From Affinundibacterium nitidum (GTDB lineage Bacteria > Pseudomonadota > Gammaproteobacteria > Burkholderiales > Burkholderiaceae_D): 64,000 bases of DNA. Of this stretch, positions 1-8,249 are shown piece by piece (the first letter of the stretch is position 1; each line of letters opens with the position of its first letter). A model generated the notes under the pieces. The model ran no database searches, had not been told where the DNA came from, and worked only from the letters and a program-made list of their open reading frames with translations. The position numbers were made by a program, and so were the translations under genes. The DNA is taken from contig NZ_JACOFZ010000004.1 of the NCBI RefSeq assembly GCF_014284155.1, forward strand, positions 186,001 to 250,000. The letters are read 5' to 3'.

Positions 1-805
1 GAATGAGGTATAGGGCGCTGTGTTGTTGGAAATTGCTGAGCCAAGCGCCATTGATACGTTCTACTGTTTTTGCAATCGGCATAAATGCAGTATTTGCGTC
101 CGGCATGCTGGTGATGTGATATCCCTGTACTTGCGTCGCAATCATCCATCCGCCGATGATAAAGCATACGACAGTGATCGCGGCACTCAACTTAAGCGCA
201 ATACGGGCACGAGCGACGATAGCGGCATCTGTTTTACATAGAAGGAAGGCGGCCCCATGCATGCACAACATTGCCACACTTAAGATGCCAGACAAAATGC
301 CAAAGGGATTGAGCAAATCGAAGAATCCGCCTTCATAGGCTAAGCGCATTTCACTGTTGTAATGGAAGGGGACACCCTGTAGCAGACTGCCGAAAGCAAT
401 GCCAAAAATCAAAGGAGGGACGAAACCGCCGATAAATAGCAGCCAGTCCCAAGTGGAGCGCCAACGCGGATCCGCTAATTTACTGCGATAGTCAAAACCC
501 ACAGGTCTAAAAAATAACGCAAACAGGAGCACCATTAAGGCGATATAGAAACCAGAGAATGCTGCTGCATACGCTAATGGCCATGCCGCAAACAGAGCCC
601 CACCTGCGGTGATGAACCAAGTCTGATTGCCTTCCCAGGTTGGGCCTACGCTATTGAGCATGATGCGTCGTTCGACGTCGGTCTTGCCGACGAACGGTAA
701 AAGCATGCCAACACCGAAATCAAAGCCATCCATCAGAGCGAAGCCTATCAGTAAGATGCCGACGAAACACCACCAGATTATTTTGAGTGTGAGATAGTCA
801 AACAT
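1..805 (-). CDS. cydB: Cytochrome bd ubiquinol oxidase subunit II (CydB), 3' end outside window
   Basis: The minus-strand frame opens with ATG at 805-803 (MFDYLTLKIIWWCFVG) and stays open to the window edge, giving about 268 residues of a family usually near 380. Typical CydB features are seen: the N-terminal helix with DGFDFGVGMLLPF, then VERRIMLNSVGPTWEGNQTW, and several hydrophobic helices. CydB pairs with CydA in the inner membrane and carries no haem of its own. It starts 9 bp after the cydA stop, so it is the distal gene of the regulator-cydP-cydA-cydB operon. The C-terminal third and any following cydX lie outside the window. Confidence 0.95.
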   Translation of the reverse strand, partial: MFDYLTLKIIWWCFVGILLIGFALMDGFDFGVGMLLPFVGKTDVERRIMLNSVGPTWEGNQTWFITAGGALFAAWPLAYAAAFSGFYIALMVLLFALFFRPVGFDYRSKLADPRWRSTWDWLLFIGGFVPPLIFGIAFGSLLQGVPFHYNSEMRLAYEGGFFDLLNPFGILSGILSVAMLCMHGAAFLLCKTDAAIVARARIALKLSAAITVVCFIIGGWMIATQVQGYHITSMPDANTAFMPIAKTVERINGAWLSNFQQHSALYLI

Positions 806-814
806 GATCTGTCC

Positions 815-2395
815 TTATGCGCTTAGCTTATGTTCGGTTTCAAAGTGATACTTACCCGTATGCAGTGCGCTCGGCCCTAGACGTGCATACTTGATGATGA
901 GGTAAAGCTCCACGATCAACAGCGCGGTATAGAACAGAAAGAAACCTGTAAGGCTGAACACGAGGTCGTTGGCACTTAAGGTCGATGCAGATAAGTGGGT
1001 TGGTAAAACGCCAGCGATAGTCCAAGGCTGCCGACCATATTCCGCCACAATCCAACCTGCTTCAATCGCCACCCAAGGAAGCGGAATGCTAAACAGAGCG
1101 AGCTTCAGTAACCAACGTTGCTTTGCGAGGCGTTTGCGGATCAAGAAATAGAAGGAGGTGCTAAAGATAAATAAGAAGAGCACGCCTAGTCCTACCATGA
1201 GACGAAAGCCAAAGAACAAAGGCGCCACTTTGGGAATGGAATCGTGCATGGCTTGATCGATTTGCTGTGGTGTGGCATCGACGACTTTATCTGTGTACTT
1301 CTTGAGTAATAGGCCATACCCTAAATCGACCTTGGCGAGTTTAAATTCATCCTTCACTGCTTGAAGTGCTTCGCCCTCCAATGTGTTTGATTTCAGTTGC
1401 GTGAGAAGGTCGTAGGCGTACATACCTTTGATAATGCGATCGCGGTTCTCTTGTTTGAGATCTTTGATGCCGGTGACTTGGGTGTCCGTTGAGCGCGTGG
1501 CGATGATGCCCATCAAATAGGGGATTTTTACCGCGTAGTCAGTGTGTTCTTTTTTGTCGTTCGGTAAGCCAATTACGGTAAAGGGGGCGGGTGCTGGCTC
1601 GGTATGCCATTCTGCTTCAATGGCCGCGAGTTTAACTTTATTAACTTCGCCGGCCGTATAGCCAGATTCATCACCGAGAACGATCACCGATAAAGTGGAA
1701 GCAAGACCAAAGGCCGCAGCAATCGCAAACGAACGAATGGCAAAGCCAGTGTCACGTGCTTTGAGTAAATAGTAGGACGAGACGCCGAGTACAAACATCG
1801 AAGCGGCGACATAACCCGACGCCACGGTATGCACAAACTTCACTTGCGCGACCGGATTGAAAATCACGGCAGCGATGCTGGTGAGTTCCATACGCATGGT
1901 CTCGTAATTAAACTCCGCACCGACAGGATTATTCATCCAACCGTTCGCAATCAAGATCCAAAGCGCAGAAAGATTGGAGCCAAGCGCGACGAGAAAGGTC
2001 ACGCCTAAGTGGGCTTGTTTTGAGAGCCTATCCCAGCCAAAAAACATTAAGCCGACAAAGCTGGATTCCAAGAAAAAGGCCATCATGCCTTCGATCGCTA
2101 ATGGTGTACCGAAGATGTCGCCCACATAGTGCGAGTAGTAGGACCAGTTCGTCCCGAACTGAAATTCCAAAGTGATACCGGTTGTCACACCCATGGCGAA
2201 ATTGATGGCGAATAACTTACCCCAAAACTTGGTCATGTCACGATAGACTTCGCGTCCGGTCATCACATAAACGGATTCCATAATCACTAGTATCCAAGAT
2301 AGTCCCAGTGTAAGAGGAACAAAGAGGAAGTGATACATGGCAGTGAGTGCAAATTGTAGTCGTGAGAGGTTGACGACTTCTTCGATGGGATTCAT
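815..2395 (-). CDS. cydA: Cytochrome bd ubiquinol oxidase subunit I (CydA)
   Basis: 526 residues, the normal length for the long-Q-loop (E. coli-type) CydA. It oxidises quinol and reduces O2 at haems b558, b595 and d in the inner membrane. Visible landmarks are the N-terminal helix with MYHFLFVPLTLG (His haem ligand), the acidic FFLESSFVGLMFFGW helix, FVHTVASGYVAASMF (second His ligand), the quinol-loop stretch LAAIEAEWHTEPAPAPFT, and GFRLMVGLG with the Met ligand. The ATG sits one base after the cydP stop, implying translational coupling. Bd oxidases have high O2 affinity and generally serve low-oxygen or stress respiration. Confidence 0.97.
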   Translation of the reverse strand: MNPIEEVVNLSRLQFALTAMYHFLFVPLTLGLSWILVIMESVYVMTGREVYRDMTKFWGKLFAINFAMGVTTGITLEFQFGTNWSYYSHYVGDIFGTPLAIEGMMAFFLESSFVGLMFFGWDRLSKQAHLGVTFLVALGSNLSALWILIANGWMNNPVGAEFNYETMRMELTSIAAVIFNPVAQVKFVHTVASGYVAASMFVLGVSSYYLLKARDTGFAIRSFAIAAAFGLASTLSVIVLGDESGYTAGEVNKVKLAAIEAEWHTEPAPAPFTVIGLPNDKKEHTDYAVKIPYLMGIIATRSTDTQVTGIKDLKQENRDRIIKGMYAYDLLTQLKSNTLEGEALQAVKDEFKLAKVDLGYGLLLKKYTDKVVDATPQQIDQAMHDSIPKVAPLFFGFRLMVGLGVLFLFIFSTSFYFLIRKRLAKQRWLLKLALFSIPLPWVAIEAGWIVAEYGRQPWTIAGVLPTHLSASTLSANDLVFSLTGFFLFYTALLIVELYLIIKYARLGPSALHTGKYHFETEHKLSA

Positions 2396-2396
2396 A

Positions 2397-2660
2397 TCAT
2401 TGACCTGTTTTTCTCGGTTGGGATGCGGCGGCGTCTGGTGCGGCGATGCTCTGTGCTTTTTTGATGTCTGGGGGTGTGCTGAGTAAATGCTGTTCCACCG
2501 TTGTGGTGGGTAGTCGCATCTTCTTGGTTTGCGGTTGTGAGAAGAAAAGCTTCCACATGATGAAGATGGCCAACAGCTTAATGCAAAGGAAAATGCTAAT
2601 TTCCAAATACAAGGGCAGTCCGGTATGACGACTCTTTTGCCAAAGCTGTTGGATCTTCAT
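2397..2660 (-). CDS. cydP: Small cytochrome oxidase subunit CydP
   Basis: 87 residues with one clear membrane helix (about residues 20-40, YLEISIFLCIKLLAIFIMW) followed by a polar, Ala/Pro-rich tail. Position directly before cydA and this architecture match the putative small subunit CydP of betaproteobacterial bd oxidases. It is distinct from the about 37-residue CydX, which normally follows cydB. A good ribosome site (AAGGAAG) precedes the ATG. Its stop is one base from the cydA start, so expression is coupled. Role in the complex is inferred from context: probably stabilisation or assembly of CydAB. Confidence 0.8.
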   Translation of the reverse strand: MKIQQLWQKSRHTGLPLYLEISIFLCIKLLAIFIMWKLFFSQPQTKKMRLPTTTVEQHLLSTPPDIKKAQSIAAPDAAASQPRKTGQ

Positions 2661-2669
2661 GATGCTTCC

Positions 2670-3242
2670 TTAGCTGTTTTCTGCTTGCTCGTCTTTATCG
2701 CTAAAACGGAACTTGTCGCGGATGTCGAGTAGTTTTCCGACCTTCGATCCCATTTTCATCAGCGAGGCGAGGGTTTCTGGGGAGAGCCTTTGTACATCGT
2801 CAAACCATGAGGTGGATAACTCAATGAGTTGATACATTTCTCGCATACGTTCTTGTGCACGTTTATCTTCTTCTGATGCAGGGTTTTCGAGCAGTGCGTC
2901 GCGCAACATTGAGAGTGTCGGCTCAATTTCACGACGACGACGTTCTTCCAGTAAGGCTTTGAAAATATCCCAGATATCTTTCGGTGGTTCAAAGTATTCG
3001 CGTCTATCGCCCGGCTTATGCATTAATTTCACCAGTCGCCACGCCTGCAATTCTTTGAGACCCATGCTGACATTGGAACGAGAAAAGGAAAGATGCTCTG
3101 CGATCTCATCGGCATTCATCGGTTTGCCCATCACGTAGAGCAGCGCGTACATTTGGCCAACGGTGCGATTGATGCCCCAGCGGCTGCCCATTTCGCCAAA
3201 ATGCAAAATGAAGCGTTGGGTTAGAGGGCTAAGTGTTTCCAT
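2670..3242 (-). CDS. GbsR/MarR-family transcriptional regulator
   Basis: 190 residues with an N-terminal winged helix-turn-helix (about residues 15-80, including NADEIAEHLSFSRSNVSMGLKEL and the wing GDRREYF) and a helical C-terminal half that would dimerise, the layout of the GbsR branch of MarR proteins. It is the first gene of the cyd operon, 9 bp before cydP, with AAGGAAA before its ATG. This position suggests it controls the operon, probably as an autoregulated repressor. The effector cannot be read from the sequence. Confidence 0.85.
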   Translation of the reverse strand: METLSPLTQRFILHFGEMGSRWGINRTVGQMYALLYVMGKPMNADEIAEHLSFSRSNVSMGLKELQAWRLVKLMHKPGDRREYFEPPKDIWDIFKALLEERRRREIEPTLSMLRDALLENPASEEDKRAQERMREMYQLIELSTSWFDDVQRLSPETLASLMKMGSKVGKLLDIRDKFRFSDKDEQAENS

Positions 3243-3339
3243 GATGGTTTCCTTGTGGTTCTTGTTTTGGATGTGGCGTTAGGCATTGTTTGAAACTGCA
3301 CGATTTGTGTTCGGGTTTGAGTAATTTCTTTAATTTTCT

Positions 3340-3364
3340 GAATTTTCACGAATTACTGAAATTC
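3340..3364. promoter_or_regulatory. Candidate operator dyad upstream of the GbsR-cyd operon
   Basis: Six-base inverted arms GAATTT and AAATTC are separated by 13 bases, about 100 bp upstream of the regulator's ATG. Dimeric winged-helix regulators bind such dyads and the first gene of the operon encodes one. The assignment is positional only; an AT-rich strip can form such a dyad by chance. Confidence 0.25.
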
Positions 3365-3610
3365 TAGAACATCTAAAAATTTCTTGCTGAGCACGGCTCA
3401 ATTTCTCAATGATATTGGCTTTATTCGCTTATCTTTGCTCTATTATTGTCAATGTCTGTTAAATAGGTAATTCAAGGCTTTCTTGTTTGAGTGGTGAACA
3501 ATTGTTTTCTTGATACTAATTTCGATGCCTGAGGATAATTGCGTTCTTTAATTGCATCGATGACTGCGGTTGATCGCCAATGTGTTTCGATGAGGTCCAA
3601 GCGAAGGCCG

Positions 3611-3616
3611 TATAAT
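3611..3616 (+). promoter_or_regulatory. Sigma-70 -10 hexamer before the membrane protein gene
   Basis: A perfect TATAAT lies 28 bp before the chosen ATG at 3645, placing transcription initiation near 3623. No good -35 hexamer is seen at standard spacing (the best is TTCGAT at 19 bp), so it would be a weak or activated promoter. Confidence 0.4.
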
Positions 3617-3644
3617 CTAAGGCTAATTTTTGAATGAGCTCACT

Positions 3645-4214
3645 ATGAGTAAATCTTTTGCTGTTGACGCCAATTACCGATTTATTGCTGCCTACAACGA
3701 GGTGAATGCGCGTATCACGCAGCGTCAGCAGGCGCTCGCTCTGTATGTGACCTTAGTAGTGAGTTTGTTGGCGGCTTTGGTCGCTTTGAAATCGAGTGAA
3801 ACTCGTGGCGAAGTACCCGTCGAATGGTTAATGTTGGGCTTCCCAGTGGCCTCGCTGAGCTTGGCATTTCTTAACTATAAGGCTGAGCGTGCCATTACGA
3901 ATCTGCGTCGATTTCTTTCGGCACTTGAACAATTAGATGATGCTCATCTGGTGCTGCCGAGCTATAACACACATCAGAAATGGGCAATTGGCGCGAACAA
4001 AGCGCGTCGTTTTCATGACTACGCCTCGGCAGTGTTAGTGGCGGGCGGGAACTTGATTGGTTTGGGCGCTGTGGTGAAGATTTATCCGCAACGCGTTGCG
4101 GATTCATCTTTTGCGCTATGGCTATCGATCGCGATTGCGACGGCCTCGGTACTTGCGATTTTATTGAGTCCGCAGTGGGGCTTCACTCCAGAAGAGACTA
4201 GTCCCTCGAACTAA
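3645..4214 (+). CDS. Membrane protein of unknown function
   Basis: 189 residues from the ATG at 3645, chosen because GAG lies six bases upstream; a TTG in the same frame at 3630 is less likely. An N-terminal amphipathic stretch (NYRFIAAYNEVNARITQRQQ) is followed by two close hydrophobic segments (about residues 35-75), a charged middle, and two more near the C-terminus (about 130-180), consistent with four membrane helices. I do not recognise the family. The gene ends in a 4-base overlap (CTAA) with the convergent hydrolase gene. Confidence 0.75.
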   Translation: MSKSFAVDANYRFIAAYNEVNARITQRQQALALYVTLVVSLLAALVALKSSETRGEVPVEWLMLGFPVASLSLAFLNYKAERAITNLRRFLSALEQLDDAHLVLPSYNTHQKWAIGANKARRFHDYASAVLVAGGNLIGLGAVVKIYPQRVADSSFALWLSIAIATASVLAILLSPQWGFTPEETSPSN

Positions 4215-4801
4215 ATTGCAACTGGGGCGAATTTTTTGATGACATCGTCGGTCCGCACGACTGAACAAAATTCTCCGTTCAAACTCGCAAGATGGATATC
4301 ATGAATGTCCTGTGCTAAGTGCAGGCGACCGTGATGATCGATACGGTCAAAAGTCGCACACGCATCTTCCACTAAAAAATTGATGTAACCGAGGTTACCA
4401 GCCATACGCGTCGTGGTTGATACGCAGTGATCGGTACTGATGCCAACAATCACCAACTCTTGCAGACTTCGCCCTTGCAAATATTCATGCAGCGACGTGC
4501 CAATGAAGGCGCTGTTGACGGATTTTTTGAATTCAATCTCGCCGGCGATGGGCATGGCTTCTGGTTTGAATGCATTGCCGGGACGATCTTCGCGTAAGGT
4601 CGAATTGGGCTCAACTGAGCAATGTCGTATGTGAATCACCGGGAGCTGAGCTTGGCGCCAAGCAGCGAGCAGGCGAGCAATATTCGATTCGGCCTGTCGA
4701 TTGTTGCGCGGCCCCCAAAATGGATCGTCGAAACCAGTTTGTACGTCAACTAAGAGCAGTGCAGGGCCTGCCTGTGGGTTTGTGACAGTTTGTGATTTCA
4801 T
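4211..4801 (-). CDS. Isochorismatase-family cysteine hydrolase
   Basis: 196 residues from the ATG at 4801, chosen because the family fold begins at ALLLVDVQTGF just inside it and GAG precedes it; longer starts would overlap the upstream gene. The catalytic triad of the family is visible: Asp19 (LVDVQTGF), Lys92 (FKKSVNSAF) and Cys125 (STDHCVSTTT), the last preceded by the VGISTDHCV strand. Family members hydrolyse amides or vinyl ethers (nicotinamidases, isochorismatases, biuret-type hydrolases); the substrate here is unknown. It starts 7 bp after the GlxA-type regulator gene, so the two are probably co-transcribed and functionally linked. Confidence 0.88.
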   Translation of the reverse strand: MKSQTVTNPQAGPALLLVDVQTGFDDPFWGPRNNRQAESNIARLLAAWRQAQLPVIHIRHCSVEPNSTLREDRPGNAFKPEAMPIAGEIEFKKSVNSAFIGTSLHEYLQGRSLQELVIVGISTDHCVSTTTRMAGNLGYINFLVEDACATFDRIDHHGRLHLAQDIHDIHLASLNGEFCSVVRTDDVIKKFAPVAI

Positions 4802-4808
4802 ATTGAAC

Positions 4809-5783
4809 TCATTTCCGTTGAAATTGCGAAGGAGGGCTATCATGCTTTGCCTGCCAAACACGACGAAATTGTCGCGCTGAGCCAAAACCCGCAGATTCGG
4901 CAACGCGTTCGATAGACCAATTTGTTTGTGAGAGAAACTGATCGGCAAGATTCAGGCGCAAACTATTTAAGTAGTCATGCACCGATACTTCCGTATGTTC
5001 TTTAAACAGTCGTGTCAGGTGGCGAGTACTGGTGCCAAGTTTGTTGGCTAGCTCATCCAATTGCCACGGGTATGCAGGGTGATGGCTTAATAAATCCTGT
5101 GCTTTGTGGACCGCGCGGTGGACATGGTTTCTATGCATTAACCAAGGCGATAGTTGCGCATCCTGTCCGCTGCGTCGAAAGTAAATCAACATTGCACGCG
5201 CCACTTCCATCGCTAGTGGTGGGGAGCAGTGTTGGCTAATCAGATGTAGGCTTAAGTCTATGCCTGCGGTCACGCCCGCACTAGTGGCGACATGTCCATC
5301 TTCGACAAAAATGCGATTGTCTTCAACAAGGATACTGTGATCGATCTCTCGCATCTCATCGAGATGGCTATGATGTGTAGTAGCGTGTTTGTGGCTCAAG
5401 AGACCAGCGTGGGCTGCGATCAGGCCGCCAGCGCAAATGCAGATGAGGCGTTGTTGATGCAGCGTGTCTTTCAACCAATGGATTGCCGCTTTCGCTGATT
5501 CTGTATTGGCATCGAATCGTTGACATAAAGTACCTGGAATGATGACCCACGCGTCGTCTTCAATCGTGGTCGGAAGTGGGGCTATCGCATGTAACGTTAA
5601 TCCCAATGAGGTTGTTGGATCTTGAACAGGGCTCACATAACGCAAGTCAAATAAACTTTGTTCACTACGTCGATTGGCAAACAAAAATGCATCAGCCGGC
5701 CCTGCCAAGTCCACCATCAAAATTTCAGGCAAGATTAAAAAGTAAATGATCTGTGCTTGTGGTGTGGAAGATATCATGGGCAT
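4809..5783 (-). CDS. GlxA-family transcriptional regulator (DJ-1/PfpI domain plus AraC helix-turn-helix)
   Basis: 324 residues. The N-terminal half is a DJ-1/PfpI-like amidotransferase fold (VDLAGPADAFLFAN; nucleophile-elbow motif ICICAGG with Cys117). The C-terminal 100 residues are an AraC-type double helix-turn-helix (LDELANKLGTSTRHLTRLFKEHT, then RLNLADQFLSQTNWSIERVAESAGFGSARQFRRVW). Proteins of this design are usually activators for amine, amino-acid or betaine catabolism, with the N-terminal domain sensing a ligand. The ATG at 5783 is used; a second ATG at 5777 has a better-placed AAGAG. It lies between the DUF1272 gene (5 bp) and the cysteine hydrolase gene (7 bp). Confidence 0.92.
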   Translation of the reverse strand: MPMISSTPQAQIIYFLILPEILMVDLAGPADAFLFANRRSEQSLFDLRYVSPVQDPTTSLGLTLHAIAPLPTTIEDDAWVIIPGTLCQRFDANTESAKAAIHWLKDTLHQQRLICICAGGLIAAHAGLLSHKHATTHHSHLDEMREIDHSILVEDNRIFVEDGHVATSAGVTAGIDLSLHLISQHCSPPLAMEVARAMLIYFRRSGQDAQLSPWLMHRNHVHRAVHKAQDLLSHHPAYPWQLDELANKLGTSTRHLTRLFKEHTEVSVHDYLNSLRLNLADQFLSQTNWSIERVAESAGFGSARQFRRVWQAKHDSPPSQFQRK

Positions 5784-5788
5784 CGCTC

Positions 5789-6091
5789 TTAAGCCTCTTG
5801 ATTTTTATTGCGGGCAGCAAGCCAAGCAGCATGGGCTTGCGTGTCAACAGGGCGATATTTGCGGGCCGTACTGGCTGGATAATGTTGTAAATCATTTTCA
5901 TTTTTTCCGTCAAATGCCGGACGAATGGGGCGATGGCTGAAACTGCCACCGCAATTTGGGCATGCATGTTGTAACACCTGAACGACACAATCGAGACAGA
6001 AAGTACATTCGAAACTGCAGATCATGGCTTGGTCGGAATCAGGGGGGAGATCTTTATTGCAATGCTCGCAGCTGGGGCGTAGTTCTAACAT
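5789..6091 (-). CDS. DUF1272 zinc-ribbon-like protein
   Basis: 100 residues. The first half has the family pattern MLELRPSCEHC, MICSFECTFCLDC and HACPNCGG, giving eight cysteines in CxxC-type pairs likely to hold one or two Zn ions, then the conserved RPIRPAFDG. The C-terminal 35 residues are polar and not conserved in any way I can place. GAGGAAA precedes the ATG. It is the first gene of a three-gene minus-strand operon with the GlxA-type regulator and the isochorismatase-like hydrolase. DUF1272 has no defined function. Confidence 0.88.
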   Translation of the reverse strand: MLELRPSCEHCNKDLPPDSDQAMICSFECTFCLDCVVQVLQHACPNCGGSFSHRPIRPAFDGKNENDLQHYPASTARKYRPVDTQAHAAWLAARNKNQEA

Positions 6092-6327
6092 GATTTCCTC
6101 GATGCCTTCTCATTTAGAGTCTAGGTTTGCGCCACATTCGAGATGGCGCCATGGAGAAGATAATAACAGTAGCGGCGTTACTTTATTAGCCCTGTTTGCG
6201 ACAGATTGCGGTCATTTCAGGACATTCTTGATCGAAGTAATTGAAGGATTATTCTGAAGTTGGGAATGTTGCTTTCAGGATAAACTGCTACACTCTTTGC
6301 ATCGAGAACCGGAATCTTTATAGCCTA

Positions 6328-6921
6328 ATGTCAGTCATTCAAGAAAATTCTACAGTCACCTGGTTTGGAGCCCAATTCACAGCTTTACATCCTTTGCTGC
6401 AAAGTCTGCATCGCGACGGCGGGATACTGCGTGGGCAGGTTGAATTGAAAGTTGGTAAGGGAGCGGCGGGCTGGCTAGGGCGGCGCATTGCCAAAAGTAT
6501 GGGAATCCCTGCGCACTTGATTACGGCGGGGCGTTGTGATTTTTCGTTGGAGGTTTCTCATCGTGATCAATCGATGTTTTGGTGTAGGACATTTGGAGCG
6601 GATTTGCGATCTGCAAACAATGCAGCATCTGTCGTGGAAAGCCGGTTCAAACCAGTGAACCACTTTCAGACAGGGTATTGGATAGAGCAACATGGACACC
6701 TACGCCTGCATTTGGCGGTGGAGCTTGATCAGCAGGGTGGTTGGCAGTGGCGTTTGTTGCGGGTGTTCTGGTTTGGATTGCCAATTCCTTTGGCTGTTTT
6801 CCCTAGGCTGGTCGCCAAAAAAACAATAGGCGGCGACAACTATCTGTTTCAAGTTGCTTTTAGCTATCCTCTACTAGGATTTCTGTTTTCCTACTCAGGT
6901 CGATTGCGAAGAGCGCGTTGA
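6328..6921 (+). CDS. DUF4166 domain protein
   Basis: 197 residues from the ATG at 6328; an in-frame TTG at 6241 would add 29 residues that do not look conserved. The body matches the DUF4166 pattern: FTALHPLLQSLHRDGGILRG, a GRRIAKSMGIP segment, FWCRTFGADLRS, IEQHGHLRLHLAVEL, a GLPIPLAVFPRLVA segment and the terminal FSYPLLGFLFSYSG. The function is unknown; it is often found with sugar-epimerase-like DUF proteins, none of which is here. It converges on ubiG with only two bases between the stops. A divergent promoter region of about 236 bp separates it from the DUF1272 gene. Confidence 0.78.
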   Translation: MSVIQENSTVTWFGAQFTALHPLLQSLHRDGGILRGQVELKVGKGAAGWLGRRIAKSMGIPAHLITAGRCDFSLEVSHRDQSMFWCRTFGADLRSANNAASVVESRFKPVNHFQTGYWIEQHGHLRLHLAVELDQQGGWQWRLLRVFWFGLPIPLAVFPRLVAKKTIGGDNYLFQVAFSYPLLGFLFSYSGRLRRAR

Positions 6922-6923
6922 AA

Positions 6924-7640
6924 TCACGCTTTCTTCATCGCCAGCAGATATGCCATGCCGGTAAAGTTAATCAAACGAAAATTTTGTGTGATAGGGTTGT
7001 AACCCAATCCTTTTTTCTCAACGAGTTGTAATCCCTGTTTGCCCGCCATCGCCACAAGTTCATTGGGGCGTATAAATTTACCATAGTGATGGGTGCCTAC
7101 GGGTAATGTTCGCAAGATATACTCTGCACCAATAATGGCTGTTAGATAAGCTAAAGGGTTGCGGTTAATGGTTGAGAAGAAGCACCAACCGCCCGGTTTT
7201 AGCATGCTACTGCAAGCAGCGATGATGCTGGATGGATCGGGCACATGTTCCAGCATTTCCATACAGGTGATGACATCATAATGTTCATGATGTTCGATCG
7301 CCCACTCTTCGGCACTACTGTCGGCATAGTTAAGTTTTACTTCTCCTTGCGTTGCATGCCAACGAGCGATCTCTAATGGCTTGCCTGCCAAATCAATGCC
7401 GCACACTTGCGCGCCGCGTTTCGCCATCGCTTCCGCGAGGATGCCACCACCGCAACCAATATCGATGACTTTCTTCCCTTCAAGCGAAGCCAATTGATCT
7501 ATCCACTCAAGCCGATGTGGATTGATGCGATGCAAAGGGCGAAACTCAGAATTCTCGTCCCACCAGCGGCTAGCCAATGCATTGAATCGTGCAATTTCTT
7601 GGTGGTCGACGTTGGCGTTTGTTGAATGGGCGCTATTCAT
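6924..7640 (-). CDS. ubiG: Ubiquinone biosynthesis O-methyltransferase UbiG
   Basis: 238 residues, normal for UbiG, which performs both O-methylations of the ubiquinone ring using S-adenosylmethionine. Visible are the N-terminal FNALASRWWDENSEFRPLHRINP signature, the SAM-binding motif VIDIGCGGGILAE (about residues 58-70), the CMEMLEHVPDP motif and the STINRNPLAYL region. GAGGAA precedes the ATG. It stands alone on the minus strand, divergent from the ArsR-type gene. Supply of ubiquinone fits a respiring organism with a bd quinol oxidase. Confidence 0.96.
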   Translation of the reverse strand: MNSAHSTNANVDHQEIARFNALASRWWDENSEFRPLHRINPHRLEWIDQLASLEGKKVIDIGCGGGILAEAMAKRGAQVCGIDLAGKPLEIARWHATQGEVKLNYADSSAEEWAIEHHEHYDVITCMEMLEHVPDPSSIIAACSSMLKPGGWCFFSTINRNPLAYLTAIIGAEYILRTLPVGTHHYGKFIRPNELVAMAGKQGLQLVEKKGLGYNPITQNFRLINFTGMAYLLAMKKA

Positions 7641-7685
7641 GATCGTTCCTCGATGTTCTACATTGTGCTTTATTGTATCCTGTAT

Positions 7686-7701
7686 TTAGCTAACTGGCTA
7701 A
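7686..7701. promoter_or_regulatory. Candidate operator dyad between ubiG and the ArsR-type gene
   Basis: Inverted arms TTAGC and GCTAA with a six-base spacer lie inside a run of CTAACT-like repeats in the 232-bp divergent region. ArsR/SdpR regulators commonly bind short AT-rich dyads near their own promoter. The evidence is only this symmetry and location. Confidence 0.22.
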
Positions 7702-7872
7702 TTGTCTAACTAACTCATTATCATGTACACTGAAAATAGTTGATATCAGTCACCGTGCCAATTGCGCCTTGCTGTTGGCATGGGGATGCAGTGAAGTAAA
7801 AGCGACATTTCGGCGAACTTAGTGCCGCAATCGCCGTCCTAATGTGATTTTTAGTTGAAAAAAAGGCAAAAC

Positions 7873-8193
7873 ATGGACAAAATATTCGAAGCCTTGGCCT
7901 CGACCCCGCGCAGAAAAATCTTGGCCTATCTATCGGAAACAGAACTGTCGGCCGGTGAGATCGCTGAGCGATTCGATATGACGAAGCCGTCCTTATCGAA
8001 ACATTTAAAAATCTTGGAGTCTGCGGGTTTGGTCGTCAGTGACAAACGCGGTCAATATGTGTTTTATCGCCTTCAAGGTGAAAATTTGGCGAATACCTTA
8101 GCTGGATTTATGCAGGCTGTATGCCCAGTGTCAAAAGGGCTGAAGAAAGAGAGTAAGGCCCTGGCCGCGAAGAAAAAAGCACAAGAGGCTTGA
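7873..8193 (+). CDS. ArsR-family winged-helix regulator (SdpR-like)
   Basis: 106 residues from the ATG at 7873 (AAGG seven bases upstream; an earlier in-frame TTG is unnecessary). The sequence starts IFEALASTPRRKILAYLSE and continues with the recognition helix MTKPSLSKHLKILESAGLV and wing DKRGQYVFYRL, typical of ArsR/SmtB-fold repressors of the SdpR subgroup. No CxC metal site is visible, so metal sensing is not supported. The Lys-rich tail (KKESKALAAKKKAQ) may add non-specific DNA contact. It is 56 bp upstream of the TatD gene. Confidence 0.85.
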   Translation: MDKIFEALASTPRRKILAYLSETELSAGEIAERFDMTKPSLSKHLKILESAGLVVSDKRGQYVFYRLQGENLANTLAGFMQAVCPVSKGLKKESKALAAKKKAQEA

Positions 8194-8249
8194 TACTTTG
8201 TGGTCAGCTTTTTAAGCTGGAAACGAAAGTGATACTACTTTGAGACCAT

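Larger units (their letters stand above)
3243..3644. other. 402-bp intergenic control region between the cyd operon and the plus-strand membrane gene
   Basis: No convincing gene. The strip is AT-rich and holds the divergent promoters. It contains an imperfect dyad with GAATTT/AAATTC arms at 3340-3364 on the cyd side and a perfect TATAAT hexamer at 3611-3616 on the membrane-gene side. No terminator or RNA gene was recognised. Confidence 0.6.
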
